Of a stretch of 58,072 nucleotides of DNA, positions 18,308 through 27,328 are shown piece by piece (the stretch's first letter is position 1; each line of letters starts with the position of its first letter). Position numbers and translations under genes: made by a program. Origin of the DNA: Clostridiales bacterium (GTDB lineage Bacteria; Bacillota_A; Clostridia; Saccharofermentanales; Saccharofermentanaceae); NCBI GenBank assembly GCA_024695545.1, contig JAILHZ010000152.1, positions 1 to 58,072 on the forward strand, given 5' to 3'. The notes under the pieces were generated by a model that did not search any database, had not been told where the DNA came from, and was given only the letters and a program-made list of their open reading frames with translations.

Positions 18308-20143
18308 TCAATTCTTTTTGCTCTCTACGAAAGCCTTCATGTCCTTTTCAAGGACTTCAAAAGGCGCACAGCCGAGGTCAAGATACGCCTTGATCACTTC
18401 CTCTTTCGTACAGATCCCGTCGAGTTCTTCGATCGAGCTGTCCAGGATATCCGAGGTGAAAATATACCCGAAAGCATATTCGAGCGCATAGCCCTGCTCG
18501 GCCGTAATACGTTTCCAGTATTCATCGGTGACAGACTCGTCCTGACCGTAGTTCGAGATATACTCTTTGCATTTTTCGTAATTCCAGCCCTCATACTCGA
18601 CACCTATGCTCAGACGCGCGGCAATAAAGGTGGAATACAGGTAAGACGCGTTCAGCGCCAGATCCGCCTGCGCACGGTCAAAAGGCGCATACGAGACCAT
18701 CAGTTTCTCGGAATACTGCGCCCAGCCCTCCGCGTACGGCTCGGACATGGCAAATACCTGATAGCGGCTTTCCAGGTTCTCGGCCTGGTACTGATGCTGG
18801 TAGAGGTGTCCCGGATACATCTCATGGGACACTGTGGTAAACATGTCATACTGCGGATCGTCCAGTGTTGCGACATTGAGCCAGACCGTGTGCTTAGTAT
18901 AATCATCGACCGGAGCAGGAAGATATCTTGCCGGCTGGATCGAGTCATAGAGCTGACGGGGGATCTCATATACTTCAACATCGTGATTCTCAATCTTCGG
19001 GAGGTTCTCGTCCGTGAAGCGCTTGCACCAGTCGCGTGCCTCATCGAAGCTCAGGTCCCCGAAAGTATAGTAGCTGCCCTTCATTTTCCAGGTCTCGATA
19101 TATTCGTTATAGACATCGTCGATCTTCTTCTGCAGGAGTTTCGTACAGTCCTCCACCGACATCTCCACGCCGGTCTTACTGTGGAAAAGCGCTTCATAAT
19201 AGGCCTTTCCATCAGCCGTTGCCGCAAGGTAAGATGCGTCGTTGCACTTGCCCTTCAGTTCGGGAAGTTTCTCGATCAGCATCTCCATGGCAGGATAATA
19301 GTAGAGATCCAGAAGTTCCTGGTTCTTCTGAATATAGTCCGCCTTCTCTTTATCTGAGATGTCGAGTTTATTCACTCTCTCTTCGAAGGTCGTCTTCATG
19401 AAGTTCGTATCGTGGTCTTTCTGCATCTTGATACAGTCCTGCACGATACGGTCGATGCACTCGTCATTCCATCCAAGGCCCATCTCACTTCTTGTCTTCT
19501 CAGTATCAAATGCTTTCGTGAAGAAATCCTTCACATCTCCCAGGATCGTGAAATAACGCTCCACATCATCCGTGCTCTCGAAAGGGATAAGGGAGATCAG
19601 CATCGGATAGACGACCTGTTTTCCGCCCATCGGATTGAGCTGCGGAATATAGTAGGGGTGACTGTAGATCTCCGACATATAGTGGAAATCGAAGCACATA
19701 TCCGTGATCGCACGGTTCTGCTCTTCGGTAAGTTCAGCCGGATCCAGGCCGCTTAAGGTCTGCTCCAGCATGGCATAGCCGGACGACGCCTGCTGATACT
19801 CGGCAACTCCCGGGAAGGAAAGGCCTGTCGTCGGCCACTGCGAATAGTAGTTCTCCGGATTCTCGTATGTGTAGTAGGCATTGAGAAGATCTGAAGCACC
19901 TACGAAGATGCCCATGTCATATTCACGGAAGGTCCTCTGCGCATCCGTGATCTGATCGGTCGGAGATCCTACCCATTTGTTTCCTGAGACCGTATTCCCG
20001 TTCTCATCCGTTACGACCGCCGGCGGTTTCGCGATATTTTCCTGATCCATAGTCTTTGACGAACAGGCGGCAAGAGGCGCTGAAACCAGCGCCCCCGCAG
20101 TAAAAACAGATAACCATTTAACAGATTTACCGAATCGGTTCAT
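18308..20143 (-). CDS. DUF885-family lipoprotein (putative metallopeptidase), paralogue 2
   Basis: 611 aa. The signal ends with lipobox PLAAC near residue 27, giving a membrane-anchored extracellular protein. The family signature HEMYPGH (about 439-445) is the HExxxGH-type metal site of DUF885 proteins, thought to be zinc peptidases. SEPYAEGWAQYSEKL and WKRITAEQGYALEYAFGY follow as in the family. The start overlaps the stop of the small Cys-rich gene by four bases (ATGA), so translation is coupled. It is a distant paralogue of the protein at 20331-22241. Substrate is unknown; a role in peptide scavenging is inference. Confidence 0.85.
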   Translation of the reverse strand: MNRFGKSVKWLSVFTAGALVSAPLAACSSKTMDQENIAKPPAVVTDENGNTVSGNKWVGSPTDQITDAQRTFREYDMGIFVGASDLLNAYYTYENPENYYSQWPTTGLSFPGVAEYQQASSGYAMLEQTLSGLDPAELTEEQNRAITDMCFDFHYMSEIYSHPYYIPQLNPMGGKQVVYPMLISLIPFESTDDVERYFTILGDVKDFFTKAFDTEKTRSEMGLGWNDECIDRIVQDCIKMQKDHDTNFMKTTFEERVNKLDISDKEKADYIQKNQELLDLYYYPAMEMLIEKLPELKGKCNDASYLAATADGKAYYEALFHSKTGVEMSVEDCTKLLQKKIDDVYNEYIETWKMKGSYYTFGDLSFDEARDWCKRFTDENLPKIENHDVEVYEIPRQLYDSIQPARYLPAPVDDYTKHTVWLNVATLDDPQYDMFTTVSHEMYPGHLYQHQYQAENLESRYQVFAMSEPYAEGWAQYSEKLMVSYAPFDRAQADLALNASYLYSTFIAARLSIGVEYEGWNYEKCKEYISNYGQDESVTDEYWKRITAEQGYALEYAFGYIFTSDILDSSIEELDGICTKEEVIKAYLDLGCAPFEVLEKDMKAFVESKKN

Positions 20144-20331
20144 GCATCTTTCTTCTTCTTTGGTGCCGGAGAATGGCAGGAATTACGCATCGCGCAGCCT
20201 TCACATCCGCACCCGCAGGAAGATTTCCCTTTCCTTTTATCCCTCACCATTTTCAGAATGATGAGGATCACGGCAGTCGCCAGGAGCAGACTGATCACGA
20301 TCGTGCCCAGATTGTCCCGGATCAGCCCCAT
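20140..20331 (-). CDS. FeoB-associated Cys-rich membrane peptide
   Basis: 63 aa. One N-terminal transmembrane helix (TIVISLLLATAVILIILKM) is followed by a basic stretch and SSCGCGCEGCAMRNSCH, the five-Cys signature of FeoB-associated Cys-rich proteins. Family members normally sit next to feoB; none is visible here. It is wedged between two DUF885 genes, with TGATG and ATGA overlaps on its two sides, so its output is tied to both. A metal-handling role is inferred from the Cys cluster only. Confidence 0.85.
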   Translation of the reverse strand: MGLIRDNLGTIVISLLLATAVILIILKMVRDKRKGKSSCGCGCEGCAMRNSCHSPAPKKKKDA

Positions 20332-22241
20332 CAGTGCTGCTTCTCCACGAACAGCGGCATGTACTTCTCGAGAATGTCAAAGGAACTCGGTCCCATGTCG
20401 AGGTATGCCTTATGGATCTCACACTTCGTGTAGTCATTCCCGTACTGTGCCATCGCATCGTCAATGATCTTCGTGCAGTAGTAGTTGCCGAAGCAGTAAG
20501 GCGTTACATAGCAGGGAATCTCGATAATGATGTCATAGAGGGCATCTGCGACCTCCTGACCCGCTCCCGGGAAATACTGGCCTGCAAATCTCGCAATATC
20601 ATCCTTCGTCCAGCCGTCATAGTGAACACAGATATCGAAGTAAGCCTGCATGTGATAATTCAGAAGTGCGATATACACATAGTAGCAGTTATAAAGATCC
20701 AGATCGAAACCCGTGGTCAGATTCATGATGTAATGCTCGGAATAGGTGGACCAGCCCTCCTTATAGGCTGTCGTGCCGCCCTTCTGATAGTAGCTCTTCA
20801 TGTTCTGGACATGATAGACCGTCTCGAGAAGGTGTCCCGGGAACGCCTCGTGGGCAACCGTCGTCAGCATATCGCCGAGTCCGTCACTGTAATCATTCAG
20901 AAGCAGGACATTCTTGTTCGGATTGTCGTACGGAGCCGTCCAGTATGCCGCAGGAGAGAAGTTCTCGCTCATTTCTTTCGGCAGATGTACCACTTTATAC
21001 TGAACATCCCCGATATCCGGGAAATCGGTCTTGATTGCATCTTTACAGAACTCGATATCATCCTCAAAGGATCCGGTCGTGATCTTCTGCATCTTATCCG
21101 GATCCATCATCTGCTCCTGCTGTTCTGGGGAAAGCGTCAGCAGCTTCGAATAGAAGTCCAGATATTCTTCCTGGATCTTGCTTTCAAGGATCTTCTTAGC
21201 CTCATCGATCGTCAGGCTGGTTCCGGAACGTAACTGGAAGTACTTCTCATAGAACTCTTTTCCGCCGTCCATCTCACAGATCTTTCCGCTTGTCTTCGCA
21301 GTGCCGCGGAGTGTTTCCAGATTCTTGGCCAACTCCTCATATACCGGGAAGAAAGATGTATCCAGGATCTCTTTATTTCTCGCGATCAGATCCTTTGTCG
21401 TCGCAGCGTCCAGCCCGAGCGCCTTTACGCGCTCATCAAACGTGGTATACATATAGTTCCCGTCATGATCCTTGTAGACTGTTTCGACGGACTCGATCAG
21501 GTGATCCAGATGCTCATCCGGCAGGCTCCATCCCAGTTCGGCACGCTTCTTCTCATACTCAAACAGAGACTCCATGTAAGGCTTTACATCTGCGAGTATC
21601 TTAAGATAGCGCTCCACATCGTCCTTATCATCAAATGTCATAACAGACAGAGAAATCGGGAGTTCAACATTGACTCCGGTCAGAGCATTCATCTCGGGAG
21701 TATAGTAGTCCATATCGTACATCGCATCCGACAGAGCATAGTCACGCTTCATCGTTTCGAGAAGGATCTGGTCCTCAAGCTCCAGGGAATCTTCGTCAAT
21801 TTCTTCCAGAGTCTGAAGGAGCTGCTTGATTTCATCGTGTCCGGTTCCGTCATCCGGTTTCCAGGGCTCAATACCGACATCCGGCCAGGCGATCCCGGCA
21901 GCAGAAGGATCATCCAGCCTGTCGGTCACCGTCCAGATGTCCGTCATACCCTGCTTAAAGCTCTCCTCGTCTATCTCGTGAAGTTTCTTGGCCGCCTCGG
22001 CGCCCGTATATTTCTTCTGCACAGGATTGGTCGGAACCGCCGTGTCTGTCGGCGCCTGTGAATCCGAAGTATCTGTAGTATCCGTGGGATCTTCTGTCGT
22101 CTCGGACGTTTCCTCGCTCGTCCGTTTCGTCATCTTCTTTCTTCCGTCAGACTTCATCGGACGGCACGCGCTAAGCAGCATCGACGTCGAAAGCACGATA
22201 CAACCAAGCACCTTAAGTACGATTCTGATTCTCTTATTCAT
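20331..22241 (-). CDS. DUF885-family lipoprotein (putative metallopeptidase), paralogue 1
   Basis: 636 aa from the ATG at 22241, which has AAGGAG nine bases upstream; the longer open frame to 22409 has no such site and would run into the next gene. Lipobox LLSAC lies near residue 25, then a Thr/Ser/Glu/Asp linker. HEAFPGH (about 465) is the predicted metal site, followed by TAYKEGWSTYSEHY and the C-terminal MGPSSFDILEKYMPLFVEKQH. It is first of three coupled genes: its stop shares one base with the next ATG (TGATG). Confidence 0.87.
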   Translation of the reverse strand: MNKRIRIVLKVLGCIVLSTSMLLSACRPMKSDGRKKMTKRTSEETSETTEDPTDTTDTSDSQAPTDTAVPTNPVQKKYTGAEAAKKLHEIDEESFKQGMTDIWTVTDRLDDPSAAGIAWPDVGIEPWKPDDGTGHDEIKQLLQTLEEIDEDSLELEDQILLETMKRDYALSDAMYDMDYYTPEMNALTGVNVELPISLSVMTFDDKDDVERYLKILADVKPYMESLFEYEKKRAELGWSLPDEHLDHLIESVETVYKDHDGNYMYTTFDERVKALGLDAATTKDLIARNKEILDTSFFPVYEELAKNLETLRGTAKTSGKICEMDGGKEFYEKYFQLRSGTSLTIDEAKKILESKIQEEYLDFYSKLLTLSPEQQEQMMDPDKMQKITTGSFEDDIEFCKDAIKTDFPDIGDVQYKVVHLPKEMSENFSPAAYWTAPYDNPNKNVLLLNDYSDGLGDMLTTVAHEAFPGHLLETVYHVQNMKSYYQKGGTTAYKEGWSTYSEHYIMNLTTGFDLDLYNCYYVYIALLNYHMQAYFDICVHYDGWTKDDIARFAGQYFPGAGQEVADALYDIIIEIPCYVTPYCFGNYYCTKIIDDAMAQYGNDYTKCEIHKAYLDMGPSSFDILEKYMPLFVEKQH

Positions 22242-22374
22242 GCGTTTCTTCTCCTTAGTGTCTTTCCCCTTAACTAAAGATAATTTAATCACAAAAAGAG
22301 GGCAAAGTAAAACCGCGGGGCGTCTTGTTACAGTTCTCTTATTTCCGTGACAAAAGCACTTTTGCCGTACTTTT

Positions 22375-23508
22375 CTATGCGCGGACCTTCTCGCTTCTGT
22401 AGGAAGCAAGTGTCGTAATCAGGACGAGGACTGCAAGAACCAGCAGAGACAGGGCCACCGCGACCATGTTCTCCATCTTCGCCCGTGCGTTCAGAAGATC
22501 CTGAAAGATCAGGCAGATGTTATAGACCGGGATAAAGTAGTGTGACAGCGGAGAAGTTCCGAGGCGGAACATCGACATCATCGCAGCAAGTGTACATCCC
22601 AGCGTTACCGGGATCTGCGCGGCCTGCGCCTGGCCTGCATCCTTACAGAAAAGAGAGATGAGGATGCCGAGGTTGGAGAACAGATAGCACAGAAGCACGG
22701 CATATAGAAGGATCAGCAGGACCTGCGGGATCGTGACATGAACGCCCGCGAACCCGAAGACATCCTTCGACCCCATCGCCTCGCATATCTTACTTCCGAG
22801 CACATCGATCCCGATATAGATACCGCTTGAAAAGAGGCTGATCAGGCTGACCGAGAGGATCTTGCCCATGATCAGGCTGATCGGCGGCACAGGAGACAGC
22901 ATCACCTGATAGAATGTGCCGCGCTGCTTGTCGCCCGCGATCGTATCGCCTGCGAAGTTCGCGATATTTGCCGTCAGCGGCAGTATCAGCATATACGGAA
23001 GGAGCATCGCGATCATACGGTTCGCAGTGCTTTTCAGCGTGATGTCCTCGACCTGTACGGAACGGAACACGATATTCCTGTTCTGGGATTTATACACCTG
23101 ATCGAAACTCTGTCGTACGAAGGATTCCGCACTCATCTTCATGTAATTGGAGACCGAATCGCTCTCGTGATAATAGATCTCGACACATTCGATATCCGAG
23201 AAATCCACGAGAACATCGCATTTATGAAACCTCTCCGACTCGATGAACACTTGCGGTTCTTCGGTGACTTCCTCGATCCAGATCTGCTTGTCATCGATCG
23301 ATCCGATGTTGTTTCTCTCCATCTGGATGCCGTAGAAAAACATCGTGTAGGACGTATTCTGCTCCTGCCCGGTCCGGGGCTGGAGAAGCGACATGCCGAC
23401 CGTCAGGAACAGCGTAATGACAGGCAGGACCAGGAACCCGAACAGGAGGCTCTTCTCCTTCAGGATCTTCTGCATTTCGTGATGGAAGATCTTTCCCAGT
23501 CCCTTCAT
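22375..23508 (-). CDS. ABC-2 type exporter permease
   Basis: 377 aa. One N-terminal transmembrane helix (LLFGFLVLPVITLFLTVGM), a ~130-residue extracellular loop, then five or six helices from about 165 to the end: the standard ABC-2/NatB layout. GTFYQVMLSPVPPISLIMGKI is the cytoplasmic coupling segment. It lies three bases after the ATPase gene, last in a four-gene operon. It pairs with the other permease at 24273-25403 as a heterodimeric exporter. An exact word copy encodes KST at 23036 in a different phase from its commonest use. Confidence 0.88.
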   Translation of the reverse strand: MKGLGKIFHHEMQKILKEKSLLFGFLVLPVITLFLTVGMSLLQPRTGQEQNTSYTMFFYGIQMERNNIGSIDDKQIWIEEVTEEPQVFIESERFHKCDVLVDFSDIECVEIYYHESDSVSNYMKMSAESFVRQSFDQVYKSQNRNIVFRSVQVEDITLKSTANRMIAMLLPYMLILPLTANIANFAGDTIAGDKQRGTFYQVMLSPVPPISLIMGKILSVSLISLFSSGIYIGIDVLGSKICEAMGSKDVFGFAGVHVTIPQVLLILLYAVLLCYLFSNLGILISLFCKDAGQAQAAQIPVTLGCTLAAMMSMFRLGTSPLSHYFIPVYNICLIFQDLLNARAKMENMVAVALSLLVLAVLVLITTLASYRSEKVRA

Positions 23509-23511
23509 CTC

Positions 23512-24276
23512 TTACTCTCTCCCGTGCCGTCCGACGATGGCTTTCTCTTCGTGGTTTTCTTTGTACAGCTTGATAAAGGCCTCTTCGACCGTATTCACTC
23601 CCTGACTCTCCGGAAGCTCCGGAACGGTTCCGCAGAAGACGGAACGCCCGTCCACAATGATGCCTACCCGGTCCGCCATGCGGCTGACGAGGTCAAGGAT
23701 ATGCGTGGAAAGGATGATACACTTCCCTTCCTTTTTCAGGCGCAGGAGATACTCCTCGATCAGGTGCTGTGTCAGGATATCCAGACCGTTCGTCGGCTCA
23801 TCGAAAATGATCGTATCCGGGTCGTGGAGAAGGCAGATCGCAAGGGATGTTTTCTGCTTCATACCGGTAGAGAATGTCTCGTATCTTCTGTCTCTGAACT
23901 CACTGATCCCGAAGTAGTCAAAGAGCTTGTTCCGGTTCTCGGCGATCGCTTCCTTACTCATCTCATAGAGTCCGCCGTAGTAGTCCGCCAGCTCGTCCGG
24001 CGTGAACTGTCCGTCGAGACGGATCTCGTTGGTCAGGAAAGCGATGCGTCTTCTGATCGCATCCGTATCCTGCTCCAGTGGTTTTCCATCGTAAAGGATC
24101 GTACCGCCCGTCGGTGAAAGGAGTGTCGACAGCATACGCATGGTCGTCGTCTTTCCGGCGCCGTTCGGTCCGAGAAGCGCGAAGATCTCTCCGTCGTTGA
24201 TCGTAAGAGACACGTCTTTGACCGCCTCTACCTTGTTCTTCTTAAAAGTCTTTTTCAGATGCTCGATAGTAATCAT
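23512..24276 (-). CDS. ABC transporter ATP-binding protein (NatA-like)
   Basis: 254 aa. Walker A LGPNGAGKTTTMR near 40, the Q-loop region LTNEIRLDGQFTPDEL, signature FSTGMKQKTSLA near 137, Walker B TIIFDEPTNGLD, and the H-loop in ILSTHILDLV. It energises the two flanking permeases. Its ATG overlaps the stop of the preceding permease (ATGA). The NatA/CcmA-type subfamily exports sodium, antibiotics or lipids; the substrate here is unknown. The adjacent adenylating enzyme hints at an acylated or peptide-like substrate (inference). Confidence 0.93.
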   Translation of the reverse strand: MITIEHLKKTFKKNKVEAVKDVSLTINDGEIFALLGPNGAGKTTTMRMLSTLLSPTGGTILYDGKPLEQDTDAIRRRIAFLTNEIRLDGQFTPDELADYYGGLYEMSKEAIAENRNKLFDYFGISEFRDRRYETFSTGMKQKTSLAICLLHDPDTIIFDEPTNGLDILTQHLIEEYLLRLKKEGKCIILSTHILDLVSRMADRVGIIVDGRSVFCGTVPELPESQGVNTVEEAFIKLYKENHEEKAIVGRHGRE

Positions 24277-25403
24277 TCAGAAGTCCTTTCCCACAATCTT
24301 GAAGACAGGATCATGCAGATGACAAACACGACAGCGGAGATCGCCAGTGCCGTCAGGAGCGGTATATAGTCGACTTGATTCTTACTTAAGTTTTTCACGA
24401 TCGGTGTCCAGTTTGCGACCGGCACATACTTAACTGCCCCGGCATCGATGAAGTTCGGAAGGATCGCCGCGACAGAGATGATCACCATACCGGCCGAAGA
24501 GAACAGCGATGCTTTTTTTGCCTGGGCAAAAGCACTTCCGATGATACTGAATACTGCCGTGATCACGAGTGTGACTGTCAGAAGCAGAAGGAATATCACA
24601 AGGATCCAGACGGGATTGCTTCCCGCGATCTTTCCCGCGAGCGCGAATTCATCCGGGCTCCAGATCGCCATGCCGGCAACGGCCGCGAGAATACCCATGA
24701 TACCCGAAAGGAAGATCTCCATAAACATGACCAGTTCTTTTCCCAGAAGGATCTTGCGGATAGGGGCCGGACAGAGGACCAGCGAATCAAAGGTCTGACG
24801 CTCTTTTTCTCCAGTGATGGTCCGCGCGGACAGCGTCATCGCGTTACTGGCCATCATCAGGAAGAGGATCATGCCGATCAGGCCGGCCATCTGGTCAAAG
24901 TAGCCGGACAGTTTCTCGGCATCGGTAGAAAGGTCGATCGGCAGCGACTCCGGATACAGCGCGTACGCGCCGTCCAGATACTCCTGCCCTTCCAGAAGAT
25001 ACACCAGGTCATTGGCCAGATCCGTCGAATCCTTCAGTGCCACGGAAGAGGTAATGAGCGATGAATCATAAAGGATGGATACGGCAATGTTATCCACAAA
25101 CAGCGCGCAGTCCGTCTTGCCTTCGTGGACGCGCTCCTCCGCCTCTTCTCTCGTTCCGGAAGTAAAACTGAAATCGGGATAATACTCGCCGAGGACACCC
25201 TCGACCATCTCTGCCGTCTCGTCATCGGGAAGATACACGGTCGCATGGTAGTTTTCGACCATGACCCGCACGTAGCTCATGCACCAGGAAAGAAAAAGCA
25301 CACTTACCAGCGGCACGATCAGCATCGTGACCAGCTGGATCGGCGTCTTCTTCGTCTTACGCCATTCGCTTCGCATTACGTGCCGGATATGACCTCTATT
25401 CAT
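24273..25403 (-). CDS. ABC-2 type exporter permease (NatB-like)
   Basis: 376 aa from the ATG at 25403, which overlaps the ligase stop by 8 bases and has AAGGAGG 12 bases upstream. The N-terminal helix is PIQLVTMLIVPLVSVLFLSW, then an external domain of ~150 residues and five helices from about 180. TLSARTITGEKERQTFDSLVLCPAPIRKILLGKE is split here over the coupling helix typical of NatB. The exact word copy (24528-24536) encodes SAFAQ. Partner of the ATPase and the second permease. Confidence 0.87.
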   Translation of the reverse strand: MNRGHIRHVMRSEWRKTKKTPIQLVTMLIVPLVSVLFLSWCMSYVRVMVENYHATVYLPDDETAEMVEGVLGEYYPDFSFTSGTREEAEERVHEGKTDCALFVDNIAVSILYDSSLITSSVALKDSTDLANDLVYLLEGQEYLDGAYALYPESLPIDLSTDAEKLSGYFDQMAGLIGMILFLMMASNAMTLSARTITGEKERQTFDSLVLCPAPIRKILLGKELVMFMEIFLSGIMGILAAVAGMAIWSPDEFALAGKIAGSNPVWILVIFLLLLTVTLVITAVFSIIGSAFAQAKKASLFSSAGMVIISVAAILPNFIDAGAVKYVPVANWTPIVKNLSKNQVDYIPLLTALAISAVVFVICMILSSRLWERTSE

Positions 25404-27222
25404 CCGATGCAGAAGCCTCCTTTTCCAGAGCCCGGTAATCGATCTTGCCGAGCTTCGTCTTCGGAAGTTCAGCGCAGAACTCATATTCCGTCGGACGGGC
25501 ATACGGGATCAGATCATTCCTGCAGCGCTCTTCGAGCTCCGATCGGACTTTATTCTTCGTCGCATCGTCTGCTGAAGGATCTTTTAACTGGATATATGCT
25601 TTTACCACGTGGAGACGGTACGGATGCGGGATCGCAACCGCGCAGGCCGCCTCGACGGCTTCATTCTCGAGGATCGTCTTCTCGATCTGGGACGGAAATA
25701 CCGGGACACCGGACACCTTGATGATGCGCTTGATGCGCTGGTCAAAGTAGAAGAATCCGTCCTCGTCACGATGCCCGAGGTCGCCGCTGTGGATCCATCT
25801 CTTACCGTCCGCATGAATATGGATGGCCAGCTCCGTTGCCTCCGGATCATTGAGATAACCGCACATCACGGTCGGGCCGCTGATACAGATCTCGCCCTTC
25901 TCTCCGGCAGGAACCTCTTCATCTGTTCCGGGACGCACGATCGCCATATCGATCCCCGGAAGCGGAAGACCCACGGAGCCGCTTTTGCACTCCTTCTCGG
26001 GATTTACGGCACAGACTGTCAGCGTCTCCGTAAGACCGTAACCTTCACGAAGCGAGATATCCGCTCCTCTAGCACGGACATATTCATCAAATCTCTTCTT
26101 CAGGCTCATCGGCAGCGAATCACCGCCGCTGAAGCAGGCTCTTAAGAAGTCGAGTTTCATCTTCTTCAGTTTATCGCTCTTGAGCATGCCCTCGTAAAGC
26201 GTCGGTACAGCCGCGATCAGCTGGGGCTTCTCTCTCTTAATGATCTTCGCCAGTTCATCCGGCTTAAACACCGGCACCAGCAGCATATTGATCGCGGAGG
26301 CGATCATGCAGTGCATGCACATACAGACGCCGAATCCGTGGAACAGCGGCAGAATCGCGACCATCGTCAGATCCGGGAAATTCTTCGGATCCGCAAACGG
26401 GTCCGGTACCCTTATGATCTGCGGGCCGAGGATCGCCGGCACATTCATATTTGTCGAGGAGATGACCGCGATCTTCGGAGATCCGGTCGTTCCCCCACTG
26501 TGAAGATAAAGCGCGGGATCATCCGGTCCGATCGGACGGATATACGGCTCTTTCTCAATCTTCTTTTCGTCAGCAAAGGCGTCTACCCAGTCGTAGTCAT
26601 CATCGAGTTTTCCGCCATAGAGCAGATCGCCGTGATGGATAAGATTTTTGTACGAGATATAGAACGAATCTGAGGGAGACTTCGGTATCTTCTTTCTCAC
26701 CTTCGCGCTGAAAGCCAGTGCTTTTGGCGCGGAAAGATAATCCTGGATCCGGCATACAATCACCAGACCCGGCTCGAGTTCATCGAGCATCTCCTTACAT
26801 TTCGGAAGAAAAGCATCAAGGATCAGCAGGCACTCGCTCCCCGTATCCTTCATGCAGGACCGGAGCTCCGACGCGGGCGTCTTCGGGTGCACCATATTCG
26901 CAATCGCGCCAAGCTTATTGAGCGCATAGATCGCTACGACCGCCTGCGGGATATTCGGCAGACACACGGTCACGACCGTGCCGACACCGATATTACAGTC
27001 ATCAAGGGCAGCCGCCAGAGCATCTGTCTCGTAGAGAAGTTCCGAATACGTGATACGCGTTCCCTCGAACGTCACAGCTCTTTTCTCCGGAAAAGCACCT
27101 GCCGTCTTCAGCAGGACTTCATATATCGTAAGATCCGGGATCTCAGAGAGCCCCGTCATCTCTTCGTCATAGTGGTCTGTCCAGGATCGGTCCATGGTTT
27201 CAAATACTTCCTTACACGACAT
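25396..27222 (-). CDS. AMP-dependent synthetase/ligase (acyl-adenylating enzyme)
   Basis: 608 aa from the ATG at 27222; a TTG eight codons upstream is possible. Motif A3 is YLHSGGTTGSPKIAVI near 240; A5 is LREGYGLTETLTVC near 390, A7 is WIHSGDLGHRDEDGFFYF near 480, A8 KRIIKVSGVPVFPSQIE, and the A10 Lys is in PKTKLGKIDYRALE near 598. All active-site motifs are present, so it should adenylate a carboxylic acid and probably form the CoA thioester. It resembles long-chain acyl-CoA synthetases. It heads an operon with an ABC-2 exporter, an unusual pairing. The word copy at 26717 encodes PKALA. Confidence 0.88.
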   Translation of the reverse strand: MSCKEVFETMDRSWTDHYDEEMTGLSEIPDLTIYEVLLKTAGAFPEKRAVTFEGTRITYSELLYETDALAAALDDCNIGVGTVVTVCLPNIPQAVVAIYALNKLGAIANMVHPKTPASELRSCMKDTGSECLLILDAFLPKCKEMLDELEPGLVIVCRIQDYLSAPKALAFSAKVRKKIPKSPSDSFYISYKNLIHHGDLLYGGKLDDDYDWVDAFADEKKIEKEPYIRPIGPDDPALYLHSGGTTGSPKIAVISSTNMNVPAILGPQIIRVPDPFADPKNFPDLTMVAILPLFHGFGVCMCMHCMIASAINMLLVPVFKPDELAKIIKREKPQLIAAVPTLYEGMLKSDKLKKMKLDFLRACFSGGDSLPMSLKKRFDEYVRARGADISLREGYGLTETLTVCAVNPEKECKSGSVGLPLPGIDMAIVRPGTDEEVPAGEKGEICISGPTVMCGYLNDPEATELAIHIHADGKRWIHSGDLGHRDEDGFFYFDQRIKRIIKVSGVPVFPSQIEKTILENEAVEAACAVAIPHPYRLHVVKAYIQLKDPSADDATKNKVRSELEERCRNDLIPYARPTEYEFCAELPKTKLGKIDYRALEKEASASDE

Positions 27223-27328
27223 AACAATCTTTTGTATTTTACTCAATTTTACTTAAAAAAGAAATACTCAGGTGGTATGATTAGGTGTATCAGACGCGTG
27301 GAAAAGCGCGCCGGAGCAAGGAGACCCT

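Noticed and set aside
22242..22409. N-terminal extension of the DUF885 gene and overlap with the permease gene
   Set aside because: The internal ATG at 22241 has an AAGGAG site and begins a lipoprotein signal peptide; the extension is not signal-like.
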